DNA of 64,000 bases from an alpha proteobacterium U9-1i (GCA_000974665.1 BBSY01000002.1:1488001-1552000); one strand, 5' to 3'. Numbered from the stretch's first letter, positions 52,301 through 62,919 are shown. Program-made: numbers and translations. The notes: generated by a model not told the origin, from the sequence alone.

Positions 52301-55300
52301 GTTGGCGCAGCGGCCATCGCGGCGCTGCAATGGAACGGCGAGCGTTTGTTCCAAGCCGCGAAGTTCGGCACCGAGATGCAATATCAGCATCTTGCGTTCG
52401 AAGAGTTCGCGCGCATGGTGCAGCCGAACATTGATATCTTCACCGGCCCAACGCAGGTGTTCGACGTCAATCTCGACCCGTCGATCGTCGCCGAATTTGC
52501 GCATACGGTTTATCGCTTCGGCCACTCGATGCTGACCGAGACGATCGATCGCCTCGATCCGAATTTCACGAACAGTGAAATCGGTCTCGTCGCTGCGTTC
52601 TTGAACCCGCTTGCCTTCGCCAACAGCGGCGCGACGCCGGAAGAGGCGGCAGGCGCCATTGTTCGGGGCGTGACCCGTCAGTCCGGTAACGAGATCGACG
52701 AGTTCGTCACCGAAGCCTTGCGCAACAACCTGCTTGGCCTGCCGCTCGATCTGCCGGCGATCAACATCGCCCGCGGCCGCGACACCGGCATCCCGACGCT
52801 GAACGAAGCGCGCCGGCAATTCCATGCGCTGACCGGCGACAGTTTGCTGAGGCCGTATACGAGCTGGGCGGACTTCGTATCCTATCTCAAGCACCCGGCC
52901 TCGGTGATCAACTTCATTGCGGCCTACGGTTCGCACTCGACGATCACAACGGCGGCCACTCTGGCTGATAAGCGCGCAGCGGCGACGCTGCTCGTACTGG
53001 GCGGCGTCGGCGAACCGGCCGATCGGCTGGACTTCTTGAACTCGACGGGTGCGTGGGCCAGCGGCGCAAACGGCGTCACCACCACAGGCCTTGATGCGAT
53101 CGACTTCTGGATCGGCGGCTTGGCCGAAGCCAAGACGCCGTTTGGCGGCATGTTGGGTTCGACGTTCAACTTCGTGTTCGAAACCCAGATGGAAGCGCTC
53201 CAAAACTCGGATCGCTTCTATTACCTGGACCGTTTGGCGGGCCTCAATCTGCTGGCGCAGATGGAGAACAACTCGTTCGCCAAAATGATCATGAACGCGA
53301 CGAACGCGAAGCACCTGCCGGCATTGGTGTTCACCACGCCGGCCTACACGCTGGAAGTTGACCCGTCCCAACAATATACGGGCGAAGGCCTCGACGGCCG
53401 CGCCGATCCGGACAGCGGCGATCCGCTGCTGCCGCTCGTCATTCGCGACAACCCGAACACGGTTGGCCCGGACAGCAACTACCTCCACTACACGGGCGGC
53501 GACCACGTCGTTCTTGGTGGCACCGACAACAACGACATCATGATCGCTGGCATCGGTGATGACACGTTGTGGGGCGATGCGGGCAATGACCGCATGGAAG
53601 GCGGCCACGGCAACGATAGCCATCGCGGCGGCGCCGGCGATGACATCATGACCGACATGGGCGGCGACGATAACATGCAGGGCGACGCCGGGAACGACGT
53701 CATCCATGGCGGCAACGGCCTCAACCTGATCATGGGCGGCTTCGGCAAGGACTTCATCGTCACTGGTGAAGACAGCAACGAATCCTTCGGTGGTCCGGGC
53801 GACGACTTCATCCTCGGCAACATCCCCGACGAACAGAACATGGGCGGCGAGGGCAACGACTGGATCGAAAGCGGCTCAAGCGACGGTTCGCCTGGCGACA
53901 ACTTCGATCCAAACGGCCTCGACGATGTGCCGGGCCACGACGTCTATCTCGGCGACGGCTCGGGCAACATCATGAACGGCGAAGGCGGCGACGACATCAT
54001 GGTCGGCTCGACCGGTCCTGGTGATAAGTATCTCGGCGCTTCCGGCTACGACTGGGCGACCTACAAGGACGATCAGTTTGGCGTGAACATCGACCTGCGC
54101 TTGCGTGCGTTTGACGCGCTGCCGATCCCGGCGTCCGCGGCGAACGTGATGGCGCGGTTCGAAGGCGTCGAAGGGCTCTCCGGCTCGCGGTTCTCCGATA
54201 TTCTGACGGGTGACGACGAAGATGCGGCGTCATTGCCGGGCGTCGGAACGCGCGGCAGCGTGTTGACGAACATTGCGCTGATCGACGGCCTGCAGACGTT
54301 GCTGAACCAAGCCCTGGGTGGCGTTGTCACATCGTTCGATGACGGCAACATTATCCTTGGCGGCGACGGTAGCGATCTCATCACCGGTAATGGCGGCGAC
54401 GACATTATCGACGGCGATCGCTGGCTGAACGTCCGCATCTCGGTGCGTGACCCGAACAACCACGCTATCGAGATCGCGAGCTATGACAGCATGCGGCCGC
54501 TGGTGCCGCTGATGTTGAACGGCACGTACAATCCTGGCCAGCTTGAGATCGTTCGTGAGATCAAGCTTGCCACTGGGCCCGACTTCGACACGGCGATCTT
54601 CCGTGGCGTGCGCGCCGATTATACGGTGACCATCGACAATCGTGGCACTGCCAGCACGCTGGATGATTTGGTCACCGTGACTGACTCGGTCGCCGGGCGC
54701 GATGGCGTTGATCGCTTGCTGCACATCGAACGGCTCCAGTTCGCCGATCAATCGCTCATCGTCGTGCCGGGCCTCAACAACGGCCCAGTTGGCCTCGTGC
54801 AGATCAGCGACGCGACGCCCGCGGAAGACCAATTGCTGACGGCGTCTATCGCCAGCGTTACCGATGCGGACAACGCCCCTCCCGGCACGATCACCGGAAC
54901 CGTCGTCTACTTCTGGCAAGTCGAGTTGGATCCGGGTTCGGGCGAGTTCGAGGATCTCCTGCAATTGGCAGGCGGCGAAGAAACCCGCGTGACCGGGACG
55001 ACCTTCCGGCCGGGTGATGCGGAAGTCGGGCTACGGCTGCGCGTGCGTGCTGTCTATCAGGACGCCAATGGCGTCCTGGAAGAAGTGTTCTCGGCGCCAA
55101 CCGCCGCGGTCACCAACGTCAACGATGCGCCGGTTGGCCTGCCAACCTTGAGCGACACCACGCCAACCGAGGATATCGCCGTCACAGCGATCACCGCCGG
55201 CATCGTCGATGCCGATGGGCTGACGACGCCGAACTTCTCGTTCCAGTGGCAGCAATCCGCCAACGGCACGACTTGGACGAACATCCCGGGTGCGACCGGG

Positions 55301-57268
55301 CCGAGCTTCTCACCTGGTCAAGCCCAAGTCGGCCTGCGGTTGCGCGCGATCGTTCAATACACGGACGACGGCGGGACACTCGAAACGCTGATCACGGCGG
55401 GCAGCGGTCCAACCGGCGACCACCAGGTCGGCGGCGCGGGCATCAACACCTTCAACGGCACCGCGTTTGACGATTGGCAAGAAGGCGGCGGCGGCGCCGA
55501 CAATCTCAACGGCAACGCAGGCGACGACATCCTTGATGGCGGCGCGGCTGGCGACACCCTCAACGGCGGCATCGGCTTGGATACGCTGCTTGGCGGCGCC
55601 GGAAACGACAACATGAATGGAGGCGCCGGCGCCGACAATATGTCGGGCAACGACGGCAACGACACCTACAGCGTTGATGATGTCGGCGATGTCGTGAACG
55701 AACTCGCGGGGCAGGGTACCGACACCGTCGAAACCGACCTCGCTGCTTACACGCTCACTGACAACGTCGAGAACCTCACCTACACCGGCGCCGGCGCCTT
55801 TGCGGGCGCCGGCAACGGCCTCGCCAACACCATCAATGGCGGCGGCGCTGGCGACACGCTCAATGGCTTGGACGGCAATGACACGCTGAACGGCAATGGC
55901 GGCGCCGACACGCTCAACGGCGGCGCTGGCGTTGACACGCTGAACGGCGGCGCTGGCGATGACACGCTGAATGGCGGTCTCGGCAACGACTCGCTGCAAG
56001 GCGGCGCGGGAACCGACACGGCGTCCTACGTCGGCGAAATCGCGGACATGTTCGTCAACCTCACCGCCAACAACACGCGGCGCGGGGCGGCGGCCAACCC
56101 GGTTGAAGACACGCTCAACTCGATCGAGAACGCCACCGGCGGCTCTGGCAATGACACGTTGACCGGCAACGCGGCCGTGAACGTGCTCAATGGCGGCGCT
56201 GGCGATGACACGATCATCGGTCAAGGCGGCGCGGACGCTCTGCTTGGCGGTGCGGGGAACGATACGTTCGTCTACGCCATGGGCGACGGCGCGGACTCCG
56301 TTGACGGCGGCGCCGACACCGACACGCTCAACATTACGGGCGGGGCCGGCGCGGATACGCTGGACGTGGTCTGGAATGGCGCGGCGATCACTTCGGTCGA
56401 AGGCGGCGCAGTCACGGGTGTGGAGGCCATCAACGCCAATCTCGGCGGCGGGGCCAACGTGATCACCTATGCCGGTTCAAACGCGGCGGTTGTCGTCGAC
56501 CTCGCCACCAACACCGCGAGCGGCTTTGCCTCTATCGCTGGTGTTGCGAGTGTCACCGGCGGCAACGCCGGCGACACGCTCACGGGCGGCGCGGGCGTGC
56601 AAACGCTGAATGGCGGCGGCGGATCGGATACGCTTGATGGCGGCGCAGGCAACGACAACCTGAACGGCGGCGCCGGTGATGACACCTATATCGCCAACCA
56701 AGGCGACATCATCACCGAAGCCGCGGGCGCGGCGGGCGGTACGGATATCGTGTTCACTGCGAGCAACACTTTCACGCTCGCGGCCAACGTCGAAAATCTG
56801 ACGTTCACCGGCGTCGGCAACTTCAACGCTACCGGCAACGGCTCCAACAACGTCATCACGGCCGGCAACGGCACCAACGTGCTGAACGGTGGCGGCGGCT
56901 CGGATACTCTGATCGGCGGCACCGGTGTCGACGCGCTCAATGGCGGTGGCGACAACGATATCCTGATCGGCGGCCTCGGCAACGACGTGATGAACGGCGA
57001 TGGCGGCAGCGACACCTTTGTGATGGGCGTTGGCTTCGGCAACGACACCATCAACGGTTTCGACGCCAACCCGAACCCGGATCAGGACTTCGTTGATCTG
57101 ACCGCGCTCGGCATCAACGCCGGGAATTTCGCGGCCCGCGTGGTGATCCAAGATCTCGGCACAAACATGCTGGTGACGATCGACGGTGTGAACACCATCC
57201 TCTTCAACGGCGTCACCGGCGTCGGCGCCAACACGATCACCCAGCAGGACTTCATCCTGGCGCCGTGA
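46373..57268 (+). CDS. Giant secreted RTX protein with two animal-type heme peroxidase domains
   Basis: A 3631-residue protein without a signal peptide. Module 1: heme peroxidase about residues 105-850, RTX repeats 922-1110, a conserved 'LNVRISVR...ERLQFADQ' domain 1237-1345, Ig-like domain 1346-1456. Module 2 repeats this: peroxidase 1581-2326, RTX 2375-2546, the same domain 2684-2800, two Ig-like domains to 3015. Then comes a C-terminal RTX block (3018-3553) and a 75-residue end suited to type I secretion. Distal Q178/H182 and H1658 lie in [11 protein letters not shown], proximal H571 and H2051 in [11 protein letters not shown]. The position of the distal arginine (REHN in myeloperoxidase) is A464 and N1940. 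Related bacterial peroxidase-RTX proteins are known, normally with fewer modules. Type I secretion genes lie just downstream on the other strand. Confidence 0.92.
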   Translation: MVKLIRTDLDFILQQILFAEAHAGGADLRSLFPNPEVAWGLRTIDGSFNNLVPGRSEWGAADNAFPRLLTPQWRDDQDGDSFDTNGPAPGGLVTNTNYNTSGNVVDLDPRLISNLIVDQTANNPAAVAANGGAPVVMSPGLDGIFGTADDREVFFIPNVSPDEGLSASFNSWMTFFGQFFDHGLDLVTKGGNGTIFIPLQADDPLIAGADGAFGTADDLPAEQRFMVVTRATQVMTPGADGILGTADDQRDSVNTTSPFVDQNQTYSSHPSHQVFLRAYELDANGDPRATGKLIENRDLGADGIFGTADDVEIGGMATWGVLKAQARDILGITLTDSDIFDVPLLATDQYGNFIRGANGFPQVVFPGNVLVEGNPLAPISVVGSVKTGHAFLDDINNFANPIGDHDGNPATPRQLMLADDDTVAGGPPQAGRYDDELLDAHYVAGDGRVNENIGLTAVHAIFHAEHNRLVEHVKSQILADGDLAFLTQWLMPGTAPAVFPTTPAQLAALQWNGERIFQAAKFGTEMQYQHLVFEEFARTIQPNVDAFLDFNDEINPSILAEFAHVVYRFGHSMLTETVDRLDENFASSEMGLIEAFLNPLAYAASGATPEEATAAIIRGVQRQVGNEIDEFVTEALRNNLLGLPLDLPAINIARGRDTGIPSLNEARRQFYNGTGDGQLKPYTSWADFVLHMKNPASLINFIAAYGTHQTIVDAVSLADKRAAALLLVLGGAGEPADRLDFLNSQGAWANGPNGVTTTGLDDVDLWIGGLAEAKMPFGGMLGSTFNFVFETQLEALQDGDRLYYLHRLVGLNFFAELENNSFADIIMRNTNIRHLPALVFSTPGLTLEVDGNQFNPNVVNNPGADGILGDDPNTVVDESADDIATPTEDPLGESALLTPLVIRDNPDTVGPDTNYLRYTGDEHVVLGGRNPSTPGNPDGNDILISSIGDDTVYGDGGNDRLEGGHGNDDIQGGAGDDIITDMGGDDVLKGGDGNDVIQGGAGLNLIIAGRGNDFIITGEDSSEVFAGEGNDFILGSKLNIQQMGAEGDDWIELGTQDGAPGDNFDPFGNDTIWGNDVFLGDPSFDEVIGEGGDDIAVGSGGPDKFKGMSGFDWVTFKDDKFGVNVEMTGDAFNEAPVPASSAAVMNRFAMIEGLSGSRFGDIIRGDNADAAEIATAGAQGSHMRDVSLINGMQVFLDSMLGTGQTQFGSGNILLGGAGGDWLEGRGGDDLIDGDAWLNVRISVRANVDGSGPEIATFNRIQDMVSLMVNGTYNPGQLIIVRELIDDNSGFDTAVFTGTLAEYQITDLGNGIFRVTDTVVGRDGSDTLKSIERLQFADQQVVIVPGLNAQPVGTPTITDTNGGLMQVGDVVRASLAGVTDADGVGNAVAFYWEVETIAGSGVFDPILDAEGLLPLASPTLTLTADLEGLVIRVRAVYKDGHDVIEAVTSAATAPIAAGTPEAAPAPFDGQVTTGDDSGVHYIRSDLQFILEQIKIAEAHASGADLRDLLPNIRVPLGLRTVDGSGNHLTPGNGAFGVADNPFPRLLDPQWNNEQDGDTFDANGPAPGGLVTNTNYNSNGNVADADPRIISNLISDQTANNPAAVDANGGNPFVTSPGLDGIFGTADDRDVFFIANQSPDEGLSAPFNSWMTFFGQFFDHGLDLVTKGGSGTVFIPLQADDPLVAGADGVFGTADDLPAQQRFMVVTRASQVMTPGADGILGTADDQRDSINTTSPFVDQNQTYSSHASHQVFLRAYAFDANGDPRATGELIENRDLGADGRYGTADDVMIGGMATWAVVKAQARDILGINLTDLDVFNVPLLATDQYGNFIRGANGFPQVVFPGNVLVEGNPLAPISLVGSIKTGHAFLDDIAHFANPIGDHDGNPATPSAPMLGDDNTVIGGPPQVGRYDNELLDAHYIAGDGRVNENIGLTAVHHIFHNEHNRLVQHTKDVALATGDLAFLTEWLMPGTAPAVFPVGAAAIAALQWNGERLFQAAKFGTEMQYQHLAFEEFARMVQPNIDIFTGPTQVFDVNLDPSIVAEFAHTVYRFGHSMLTETIDRLDPNFTNSEIGLVAAFLNPLAFANSGATPEEAAGAIVRGVTRQSGNEIDEFVTEALRNNLLGLPLDLPAINIARGRDTGIPTLNEARRQFHALTGDSLLRPYTSWADFVSYLKHPASVINFIAAYGSHSTITTAATLADKRAAATLLVLGGVGEPADRLDFLNSTGAWASGANGVTTTGLDAIDFWIGGLAEAKTPFGGMLGSTFNFVFETQMEALQNSDRFYYLDRLAGLNLLAQMENNSFAKMIMNATNAKHLPALVFTTPAYTLEVDPSQQYTGEGLDGRADPDSGDPLLPLVIRDNPNTVGPDSNYLHYTGGDHVVLGGTDNNDIMIAGIGDDTLWGDAGNDRMEGGHGNDSHRGGAGDDIMTDMGGDDNMQGDAGNDVIHGGNGLNLIMGGFGKDFIVTGEDSNESFGGPGDDFILGNIPDEQNMGGEGNDWIESGSSDGSPGDNFDPNGLDDVPGHDVYLGDGSGNIMNGEGGDDIMVGSTGPGDKYLGASGYDWATYKDDQFGVNIDLRLRAFDALPIPASAANVMARFEGVEGLSGSRFSDILTGDDEDAASLPGVGTRGSVLTNIALIDGLQTLLNQALGGVVTSFDDGNIILGGDGSDLITGNGGDDIIDGDRWLNVRISVRDPNNHAIEIASYDSMRPLVPLMLNGTYNPGQLEIVREIKLATGPDFDTAIFRGVRADYTVTIDNRGTASTLDDLVTVTDSVAGRDGVDRLLHIERLQFADQSLIVVPGLNNGPVGLVQISDATPAEDQLLTASIASVTDADNAPPGTITGTVVYFWQVELDPGSGEFEDLLQLAGGEETRVTGTTFRPGDAEVGLRLRVRAVYQDANGVLEEVFSAPTAAVTNVNDAPVGLPTLSDTTPTEDIAVTAITAGIVDADGLTTPNFSFQWQQSANGTTWTNIPGATGPSFSPGQAQVGLRLRAIVQYTDDGGTLETLITAGSGPTGDHQVGGAGINTFNGTAFDDWQEGGGGADNLNGNAGDDILDGGAAGDTLNGGIGLDTLLGGAGNDNMNGGAGADNMSGNDGNDTYSVDDVGDVVNELAGQGTDTVETDLAAYTLTDNVENLTYTGAGAFAGAGNGLANTINGGGAGDTLNGLDGNDTLNGNGGADTLNGGAGVDTLNGGAGDDTLNGGLGNDSLQGGAGTDTASYVGEIADMFVNLTANNTRRGAAANPVEDTLNSIENATGGSGNDTLTGNAAVNVLNGGAGDDTIIGQGGADALLGGAGNDTFVYAMGDGADSVDGGADTDTLNITGGAGADTLDVVWNGAAITSVEGGAVTGVEAINANLGGGANVITYAGSNAAVVVDLATNTASGFASIAGVASVTGGNAGDTLTGGAGVQTLNGGGGSDTLDGGAGNDNLNGGAGDDTYIANQGDIITEAAGAAGGTDIVFTASNTFTLAANVENLTFTGVGNFNATGNGSNNVITAGNGTNVLNGGGGSDTLIGGTGVDALNGGGDNDILIGGLGNDVMNGDGGSDTFVMGVGFGNDTINGFDANPNPDQDFVDLTALGINAGNFAARVVIQDLGTNMLVTIDGVNTILFNGVTGVGANTITQQDFILAP
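46379..54770 (+). repeat. Intragenic tandem duplication of the peroxidase module
   Basis: The segment beginning at about 46376 ([12 protein letters not shown]) is repeated from about 50804 ([12 protein letters not shown]), an offset of exactly 1476 codons through the distal histidine and asparagine positions, widening to 1480 by the proximal histidine. Similarity runs through the peroxidase, RTX and following domain of both copies up to about 54770. Long runs are identical at protein level (for example the stretch with [20 protein letters not shown]), so the duplication is not ancient or is kept alike. Confidence 0.9.
55426..57030 (+). repeat. C-terminal RTX (GGxGxDxLx) calcium-binding repeat block
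   Basis: Dozens of nonapeptides of the GGAGNDTLN type ([34 protein letters not shown] and others) interrupted by [12 protein letters not shown]- and [12 protein letters not shown]-type strands. These bind calcium outside the cell and form beta rolls that help folding after type I secretion. Confidence 0.93.
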
Positions 57269-57306
57269 TCTGGAAGGCTTTTGCGCAGACGTAGTGCGCA
57301 TTCTTT

Positions 57307-57341
57307 GGCCCACTGTCCCTCGACAGTGGGCCATTCTTTTT
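57307..57341 (+). terminator. Rho-independent terminator of the giant gene
   Basis: A perfect 11-bp stem (GGCCCACTGTC at 57307-57317 with GACAGTGGGCC at 57322-57332) with loop CCTC is followed by ATTCTTTTT. It lies 38 bp after the stop codon. Confidence 0.93.
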
Positions 57342-57422
57342 GCTGGCGCTGGAGCGGGGAATGCCCTTCACATCCGCGGCGGCGCTGCGCGAAGGTGCGC
57401 AGGGCGCATTTGGGGAGGCGGT

Positions 57423-58052
57423 ATGAAGCGGGCGGTCGCGGCGGCGATTTGGTTGGCGTTGGCGCTTGGAGGGTGCCAGCAGGAGCAGGCTGCGCGAGGC
57501 GCGACGGCGGCGGGCGCGGGCGAAAATGCCTTCGCTGAGCTTGGCCAAGGCATCAACGATGTGTCCGTGACGCTTGTGTCGAGCGATGCGCCGACCCGGT
57601 GGGACGCCCTAAACGGCAAGCCGCGCGCGGTGTTCTTCGGCTTCACCCATTGCCCCATGATCTGCCCGGTGACGATCTGGGAACTGAGCCACGCGATGCA
57701 GCAATTAGGCGTGGCGCCTGACGCGATCGCGCTGGACTTCGTAACTGTTGACCCTGAGCGCGATACGCCGGCGCGGATGCGCGAATATCTCGCAAGCTTC
57801 GATGGCCCGGTCCGCGGCCTCTATGCCGAGGGCGAGACGCTTGCGGCGATCACCCAATCGTTCGACGTCGTGGCGCGCCGAACGCCCACCGATGATGGCG
57901 GCTACACTATAGATCACACCGCAACAGTGTTTCTGCTCGATAGCTCAGGACGTGTCGTGGACGGGATTGTGTACGGCTCGCCGCCAGAACTAATTCAGGA
58001 GCGGCTGCGAGCTCTCTTGGGGTTGCCGCCCCCGGCGCCGGCCGCGGGCTGA
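57423..58052 (+). CDS. SCO1/SenC-family lipoprotein
   Basis: A 209-residue thioredoxin-fold protein. The signal peptide ends in a lipobox (LALGGC, Cys18). C77 and C81 in HCPMICP and H165 in YTIDHTATVFLLD are the copper ligands of SCO proteins, which deliver copper to cytochrome oxidase or act as thiol reductases. GGGGAGG precedes the ATG; a longer frame from 57294 would start inside the terminator region. The last 146 bp are also coded on the opposite strand by the TolC-like gene. A copper or redox role near the peroxidase is possible but unproven. Confidence 0.92.
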   Translation: MKRAVAAAIWLALALGGCQQEQAARGATAAGAGENAFAELGQGINDVSVTLVSSDAPTRWDALNGKPRAVFFGFTHCPMICPVTIWELSHAMQQLGVAPDAIALDFVTVDPERDTPARMREYLASFDGPVRGLYAEGETLAAITQSFDVVARRTPTDDGGYTIDHTATVFLLDSSGRVVDGIVYGSPPELIQERLRALLGLPPPAPAAG

Positions 58053-59532
58053 GCTCAGCGCCGTTGATGATCCGCGTGCGACGCGGATCGACACGCGGCG
58101 CTGGAAGCGATGGGCGAACCTGGCGCCGTGGATCGATGATCGCGGGCTCGGTGCGCGGTTCGGGAGCGCCGTCACCGATAATGCGTACGCGCCGCGGATC
58201 GCTGCGCGGCGCCAAGCGGCGCTCATTGCCGGCGCGAGGGTCGACCTCTAGGGACGACAAAGCCGCAAGTCTGCCCACCGAAGCGGCGAGTTCGCGCTGA
58301 GCGACCAGATAGTCGCGTTCGGCGCCCGCCAGATCTACACGTGCGCGCAGCAATTCCTCTTCCTGGTTCAGCACGTCGATGACAGAGCGGAGGCCCGCTT
58401 GCTGTTCGCGCTGCATGCCGCGTTGCGCCAGCTCTGCCGCCTCAACGCGGACCTGAAGCGCGTCGCGCGACGCACGAGAGGCGGCGACGCCCGACCAAGC
58501 AACGCTGACGCGTTCATGCACTTCGCGCTGCGTGTTGGTGAGGTCGAACTCTGCTGCGGCGCGATTGGCGCGTTGCTGGCGGGTGCGGGCTGAAATCGAC
58601 CCACCGCTGAAGATCGGCAACGTGAAGCGCACGGAAACTGCGTCTTCGCCGGCTTCGCGGACGTTGCGTTGGTTGATGGTTTCGAAGAACGAATTGGTGG
58701 TGTCGATGGTCAGGCGCGGCCGACCCTGGGCGGCGGCGGCCGAGACGGCGGCGTCGGCGGATTCCGCTGCGCCAATAGCCGCGAGGATGCTCGGGCTGTT
58801 GTCCGCGGCCGTGTCGAGCGCGGTCTGCAAATCTCCTGGCAAGCCTTCGAGCAATGGTGTTTGGGCCAGCTCACCCGGCGCGATGCCGACGAGACGGCGA
58901 TAGGCTTCCGTGGCTTGGACAACCTGTAGATCAGATTGCGCCAACCCGGCGCGCGCCTGTTCGACGCGCGCGCGCGCTTGAGCGAGGTCGGTCTGCGTCA
59001 GGAAGCCTTGGCGCACGTTGGCCTGCACGTAGCGCAATTGCTCCTCAAGGTTCGCCAAGGATTGCTCCTGAGCGGCCTTTCCTTCACGTGACGCAATGAC
59101 GTCGCCATACGCGCGCGTTACATCGATTAACAGGCGCTGAGCAACGTCCTGGTATGACGCCAGTGCGGTCGCGATTTGAGCGCGCGCTTGTCGGGTCGAT
59201 GCCATCACGCGGCCCGATCCAAACAGCAAAGTGGACGTGTTTAATGAGGCGATCCAGTATTCCGGTTGTTCGCGAATGCTGATGGCCGGTTGATTCTCCT
59301 CGCGTAGGATTTGCGTCGCCGTCGCCGATCCAGAAATCTGCGGCAGCGCTTCTGACCAGGCCAGCGGCAGCGCCTCGCGCACGGCCCGCACCTGCGCGCG
59401 TGACGAGGCGAGGGATGGGTTGGTTTCGAGCGCCATGCGCATCGCTTCCGGCAGCGTTTCTCCTGACGCGGGAAGCGCGAAGGTCAGCACAGCCATCATG
59501 ACTGCACCAAACCTGGAGCCATACCGTTTCAT
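57907..59532 (-). CDS. TolC-family outer membrane protein of type I secretion
   Basis: A 541-residue TolC-like channel. A signal peptide (VMMAVLTFALPASG) precedes the helical repeats: TLPEAMRMALETNPSLASSRAQ, a mid-protein TQTDLAQARARVEQARAGLA, and the second half with VAWSGVAASRASRDALQVRV and LRSVIDVLNQEEELLRARVDL. After the normal end of the fold (about residue 430) comes a proline/arginine-rich tail with two copies of a DPRR-x-RII motif; the last about 48 residues are coded antisense to the SCO gene. ATG 59532 has GAGGA upstream. It starts 8 bp after the HlyD-like stop. Confidence 0.9.
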   Translation of the reverse strand: MKRYGSRFGAVMMAVLTFALPASGETLPEAMRMALETNPSLASSRAQVRAVREALPLAWSEALPQISGSATATQILREENQPAISIREQPEYWIASLNTSTLLFGSGRVMASTRQARAQIATALASYQDVAQRLLIDVTRAYGDVIASREGKAAQEQSLANLEEQLRYVQANVRQGFLTQTDLAQARARVEQARAGLAQSDLQVVQATEAYRRLVGIAPGELAQTPLLEGLPGDLQTALDTAADNSPSILAAIGAAESADAAVSAAAAQGRPRLTIDTTNSFFETINQRNVREAGEDAVSVRFTLPIFSGGSISARTRQQRANRAAAEFDLTNTQREVHERVSVAWSGVAASRASRDALQVRVEAAELAQRGMQREQQAGLRSVIDVLNQEEELLRARVDLAGAERDYLVAQRELAASVGRLAALSSLEVDPRAGNERRLAPRSDPRRVRIIGDGAPEPRTEPAIIDPRRQVRPSLPAPRVDPRRTRIINGAELSPRPAPGAATPRELAAAPELVLAASRTQSRPRHVLSYRAETLLRCDL

Positions 59533-59540
59533 TTTGATCC

Positions 59541-60881
59541 TCAATTCTGCCTGAAGGAGCGCCACAGCGATTGTGTGAGAGGCTCCAGCAAGTATTGGAG
59601 CGCTGTGCGCTTGCGCAGCGGGATAATGACTTCGACGGGCAGGCCGGGCTGCAAGGCCAGGGTCGCCACGCCGGCGCTGCGCGCCAGAAGGGCCATCTCG
59701 TCGGGGCCGACGCGCACGTCCGCCAGGAAGTAGGGCGCGCCCGTGCGGTTGTCCTCGAACCGGTCGGCCGAGATGCGCTCTACAGCGCCGTGCGCGAAGG
59801 GAATGCTGCGTCCCTCGAAGGCGCTGAAGCGCACGATCGTCGGCTGCCCTGGCGCGACGTTGTCAGCGTCGGTTGGGCTAACGCGAACTTCTAGAATCAA
59901 GCCTTGCTCGTCGGGCACGAGCTCAAGAATGCTGTCGCCGGGCCGCACGACGGCGCCGGCGTTAAACACGCTGAGGCCGACGATACGACCTGCGGCCGGT
60001 GCGCGGACGCGGGTCGATTCCAGCTGCAGCCGGGTCGCCTGAAGCTGCGGCAGCACCTCAGCCAGACGCGCATCGGTCATGCGGAGTTCTTCAGCGATTT
60101 GCCCGGCGCGATCGCGGCGCAGCGAGATCGACTGCAATTGCGTTTCCGACACGGACTCGCGCGATTGCTCGATCTGCCCAATCAGTGACGCGCGCCGCCC
60201 GATCAGTTCGACTTGCGCGCGCTCAACGGCACGCACCCGCGAGGTTGCGGCGAAGCCTTCGGCTTCCAGCGCTTGCAGGCTGGTCAATTCCTGCTCAACA
60301 AGCACCAATTGCCGGTCAACCGCTTCGATTTCCTGCTGGAAGCCATCCACGCGTGCGGTCGTGCCGCGCTGGCGCTGACCGAGCACAGACACAGATGCGT
60401 TGGTGGCGGCCAAGCTGGTTGCGAGTTCGCGTTGCTGGCGCTCAAACACGGCGTCCGCAAGCGAAAGATGCTCTTCCGGCAAGGTAGCCCACGCCGCCGG
60501 GCGCGCGAGCGTCGAGCGGCCGGCGCCTTCGGCAAGTAGGCGTTCGCGCGACGCTTGCAGCTCAATCGCTTGGCCCGTGAGCGCGTTCTCGCGCGCGACG
60601 ATCTCGACGTCCGAGAGTTCAACCAACAACTGGCCGGCGGTCACGTGATCGCCTTCGCGCACCGCGACCGTCGACACCGTTCCACCGTCGCGATGTTGAA
60701 CGACTTGACGGTTGCCTGAAACCTTTACCTCGCCGGTTGCGACGACGCCTGAGTCCAAGGGCGCGAATGCGGCCCAGAGGCCGAACACGCCGAAGAAGAC
60801 GCCGATCACCAACAGGCCCGATTTGCCCTCGCGCCAAGCGTCATCGGCGCGGCGCGGCGCGGGTGCTTCTTGCAGGCTCAT
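59541..60881 (-). CDS. HlyD-family membrane fusion protein of type I secretion
   Basis: A 446-residue periplasmic adaptor. One transmembrane helix (LLVIGVFFGVFGLWAAFAPL, about residues 21-41) is followed by a lipoyl-like half (VVQHRDGGTVSTVAVREGDH), a long coiled-coil hairpin (about residues 90-280), the second lipoyl half (VRAPAAGRIVGLSVFNAG) and the beta-barrel end. PrtE/HlyD-type adaptors of RTX exporters have this layout. It overlaps the ABC gene's stop by 4 bp. Confidence 0.93.
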   Translation of the reverse strand: MSLQEAPAPRRADDAWREGKSGLLVIGVFFGVFGLWAAFAPLDSGVVATGEVKVSGNRQVVQHRDGGTVSTVAVREGDHVTAGQLLVELSDVEIVARENALTGQAIELQASRERLLAEGAGRSTLARPAAWATLPEEHLSLADAVFERQQRELATSLAATNASVSVLGQRQRGTTARVDGFQQEIEAVDRQLVLVEQELTSLQALEAEGFAATSRVRAVERAQVELIGRRASLIGQIEQSRESVSETQLQSISLRRDRAGQIAEELRMTDARLAEVLPQLQATRLQLESTRVRAPAAGRIVGLSVFNAGAVVRPGDSILELVPDEQGLILEVRVSPTDADNVAPGQPTIVRFSAFEGRSIPFAHGAVERISADRFEDNRTGAPYFLADVRVGPDEMALLARSAGVATLALQPGLPVEVIIPLRKRTALQYLLEPLTQSLWRSFRQN

Positions 60882-62860
60882 TGGTGCGCACCCTCGGGCT
60901 TGGCCGGTTGCTTGGTTGCGTTGTTGCGTTGTTGGAGCGCGGCGAGCACGTTGTCGCGCGGCCCATACTCGACGACCATGCCCTTGTTCAGCACCATGAC
61001 CTTGTCGACGATGCCAAGCACCCCGGCGCGGTGAGCAATCACGAAACAGACTGCGCCGCGGGCGCGGCTTGATTGCAACGCCACGAGCAAAGCCGCTTCG
61101 CCATCGCTATCGAGGTGGGCGTTCGGCTCGTCGAGTACAATCAATGTCGGTGAATTGTAGAGTGCGCGGGCGAGTGCGATGCGTTGGGCTTGGCCTGGCG
61201 AAATGCCGCTGCCGTTCTGCCCGAGCATCGTCTCGTAGCCATTTGGCAGCGCGAGGATCAGGTCGTGCGCGCCAGCGAGTTGGGCGGCCTCCACGACCTT
61301 GGCGCCAACGTCCTCCATCGATTGTCCCTCTTCGCGCGCGAAGCAGGCGATGTTTTCAGCGACCGTACCGTCGAACAGATCCACGCGCTGGGGCAGGTAG
61401 CCGATGTAGCGAGACAACGCTTTGGAATCCCAATCGACAAAGCGTGCGCCGTCGATACGCACGGCGCCGGAGCGCGGGGTCGCCGCGTTCGCCAGCACAC
61501 GCGCTAGAGTGGTTTTTCCCGCGCCCGATGGCCCGACGATGCCAATGATCTCGCCGGGCTGTGCGCTGAAGCTCACATTCGAGAGCGTGATCAATTGCGC
61601 GCCAGGCGGACCGGCGCTGACGGCCTCGAGTTGAATGCGGCCGGCGGGCGCCGGCAATGGCGTTCGCGGTTGGCGCGGTTCGGCGCCTTCGAACATCGTG
61701 CGCAGGGATTTGTACGCTGTGAAACCCATCGCGACTTGCCGCCAGCCGCCCACGATTTGCTCAACGGGTGCGAAAGCGCGTGCGGTGAGGATCGACGCGG
61801 CGATGATGGCGCCGGGTGAGATCTGGCGCTCAATCGCGAGCCAGGCGCCAAGCCCCAGCGCCGCCGATTGCAGGCCGAGGCGGACAACCTTGGTGAGCGC
61901 CGAGAAATCGGCGCCGACGAAGCCCGCGTCGGCTTGGCTGTCGGTCAACGTGTCCCGCAAGCGCAGGCGCCGCGACAGCACCGCATTTTCAGCACCCAGG
62001 GCGCGCAGCGATTCCGCCGATTGAAGGTCCGTGTCGTGGGCAATGTAAAATTGCGCTGTCTTGCCGCCGAGCGAGGACAGGGCTTTGCGCGATGCGCGTT
62101 CGTTCAGCATCGCGATAGTAAAGATGATCGCGGCGCCTGCGACCGCCATCACGCCAATCCAGAAGTGCAGCACAAAGCAGATAAAGATAAAGAGCGGCGT
62201 CCACGGCAGATCGAGTAGGCCAATCGTGGCGGGGCTCGAGATCGCTTGGCGCACCAAATCAAGTTCCCGCATGCCGGCCGGAGGGGCGCCCGACGGCGCG
62301 CGGCGGCGCGCCGCGAGCGCTTCCTCCATGATCGCGCGGCCAGCCAAACGTTCAACCCGCAACGACGCCCGCGCGAGCAGGCGCGCGCGCAGGGAATCCA
62401 ACTGCGCCATGACAGCGAGCGCCGCGATCATGACAACGCTGATCAATACCAATGTGAGTGTGGCGCCCGTTGGCAGCACGCGGTCATACACCTGCAGCAT
62501 GAAGAGCGACGGCGCCAAGTAGAGGATATTGATGCCGGCGCTGAACGCGATGATCAGCGCGATATGGCGCTTGATGCCGCGTCGGGCGGCGCCAATAACA
62601 TCGGACGGCGCGACAGGCTCGGAGACGCCGTTCTCCTCATCGCCCCCAAAGGGAGGCCAACGCCAAAGCTTCTCACGCAGCCACTGCCCCGCGCGCGCGA
62701 CGCTCCGGCCGGCATCGCGCACCGGCGCTGGAAGGCGCGGCCTCAAGCGATCGAGCAGCTTGGGCTCCGGTTGAGCTGCGGTGTCAGGCTCCGCGTCTTC
62801 CGCGGGTCGATCGCGGCGGTTCGCCGTCAACCAAGAAAAAAACTCGTTGGTGCTACCCAT
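60878..62860 (-). CDS. Type I secretion ABC transporter, permease/ATPase (PrtD-like)
   Basis: A 660-residue fused transporter. An arginine-rich N-terminal extension of about 90 residues precedes the six-helix membrane domain (IAFSAGINILYLAPSLFML, DRVLPTGATLTLVLISV). The ATPase has Walker A GPSGAGKTTLARVL near residue 440, signature GSGISPGQAQRIALARAL near 555 and Walker B LIVLDEPNAHLD near 577. There is no N-terminal C39 peptidase domain, as in protease/RTX exporters of the PrtD/HasD/AprD type. It heads the three-gene secretion operon next to the giant RTX gene. Confidence 0.95.
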   Translation of the reverse strand: MGSTNEFFSWLTANRRDRPAEDAEPDTAAQPEPKLLDRLRPRLPAPVRDAGRSVARAGQWLREKLWRWPPFGGDEENGVSEPVAPSDVIGAARRGIKRHIALIIAFSAGINILYLAPSLFMLQVYDRVLPTGATLTLVLISVVMIAALAVMAQLDSLRARLLARASLRVERLAGRAIMEEALAARRRAPSGAPPAGMRELDLVRQAISSPATIGLLDLPWTPLFIFICFVLHFWIGVMAVAGAAIIFTIAMLNERASRKALSSLGGKTAQFYIAHDTDLQSAESLRALGAENAVLSRRLRLRDTLTDSQADAGFVGADFSALTKVVRLGLQSAALGLGAWLAIERQISPGAIIAASILTARAFAPVEQIVGGWRQVAMGFTAYKSLRTMFEGAEPRQPRTPLPAPAGRIQLEAVSAGPPGAQLITLSNVSFSAQPGEIIGIVGPSGAGKTTLARVLANAATPRSGAVRIDGARFVDWDSKALSRYIGYLPQRVDLFDGTVAENIACFAREEGQSMEDVGAKVVEAAQLAGAHDLILALPNGYETMLGQNGSGISPGQAQRIALARALYNSPTLIVLDEPNAHLDSDGEAALLVALQSSRARGAVCFVIAHRAGVLGIVDKVMVLNKGMVVEYGPRDNVLAALQQRNNATKQPAKPEGAHQ

Positions 62861-62919
62861 GCGCTACTCATAAGCGAGCGTGGGCCTTGCTTGGAGGCGT
62901 TGCAAACGGCTGGGGAAAA

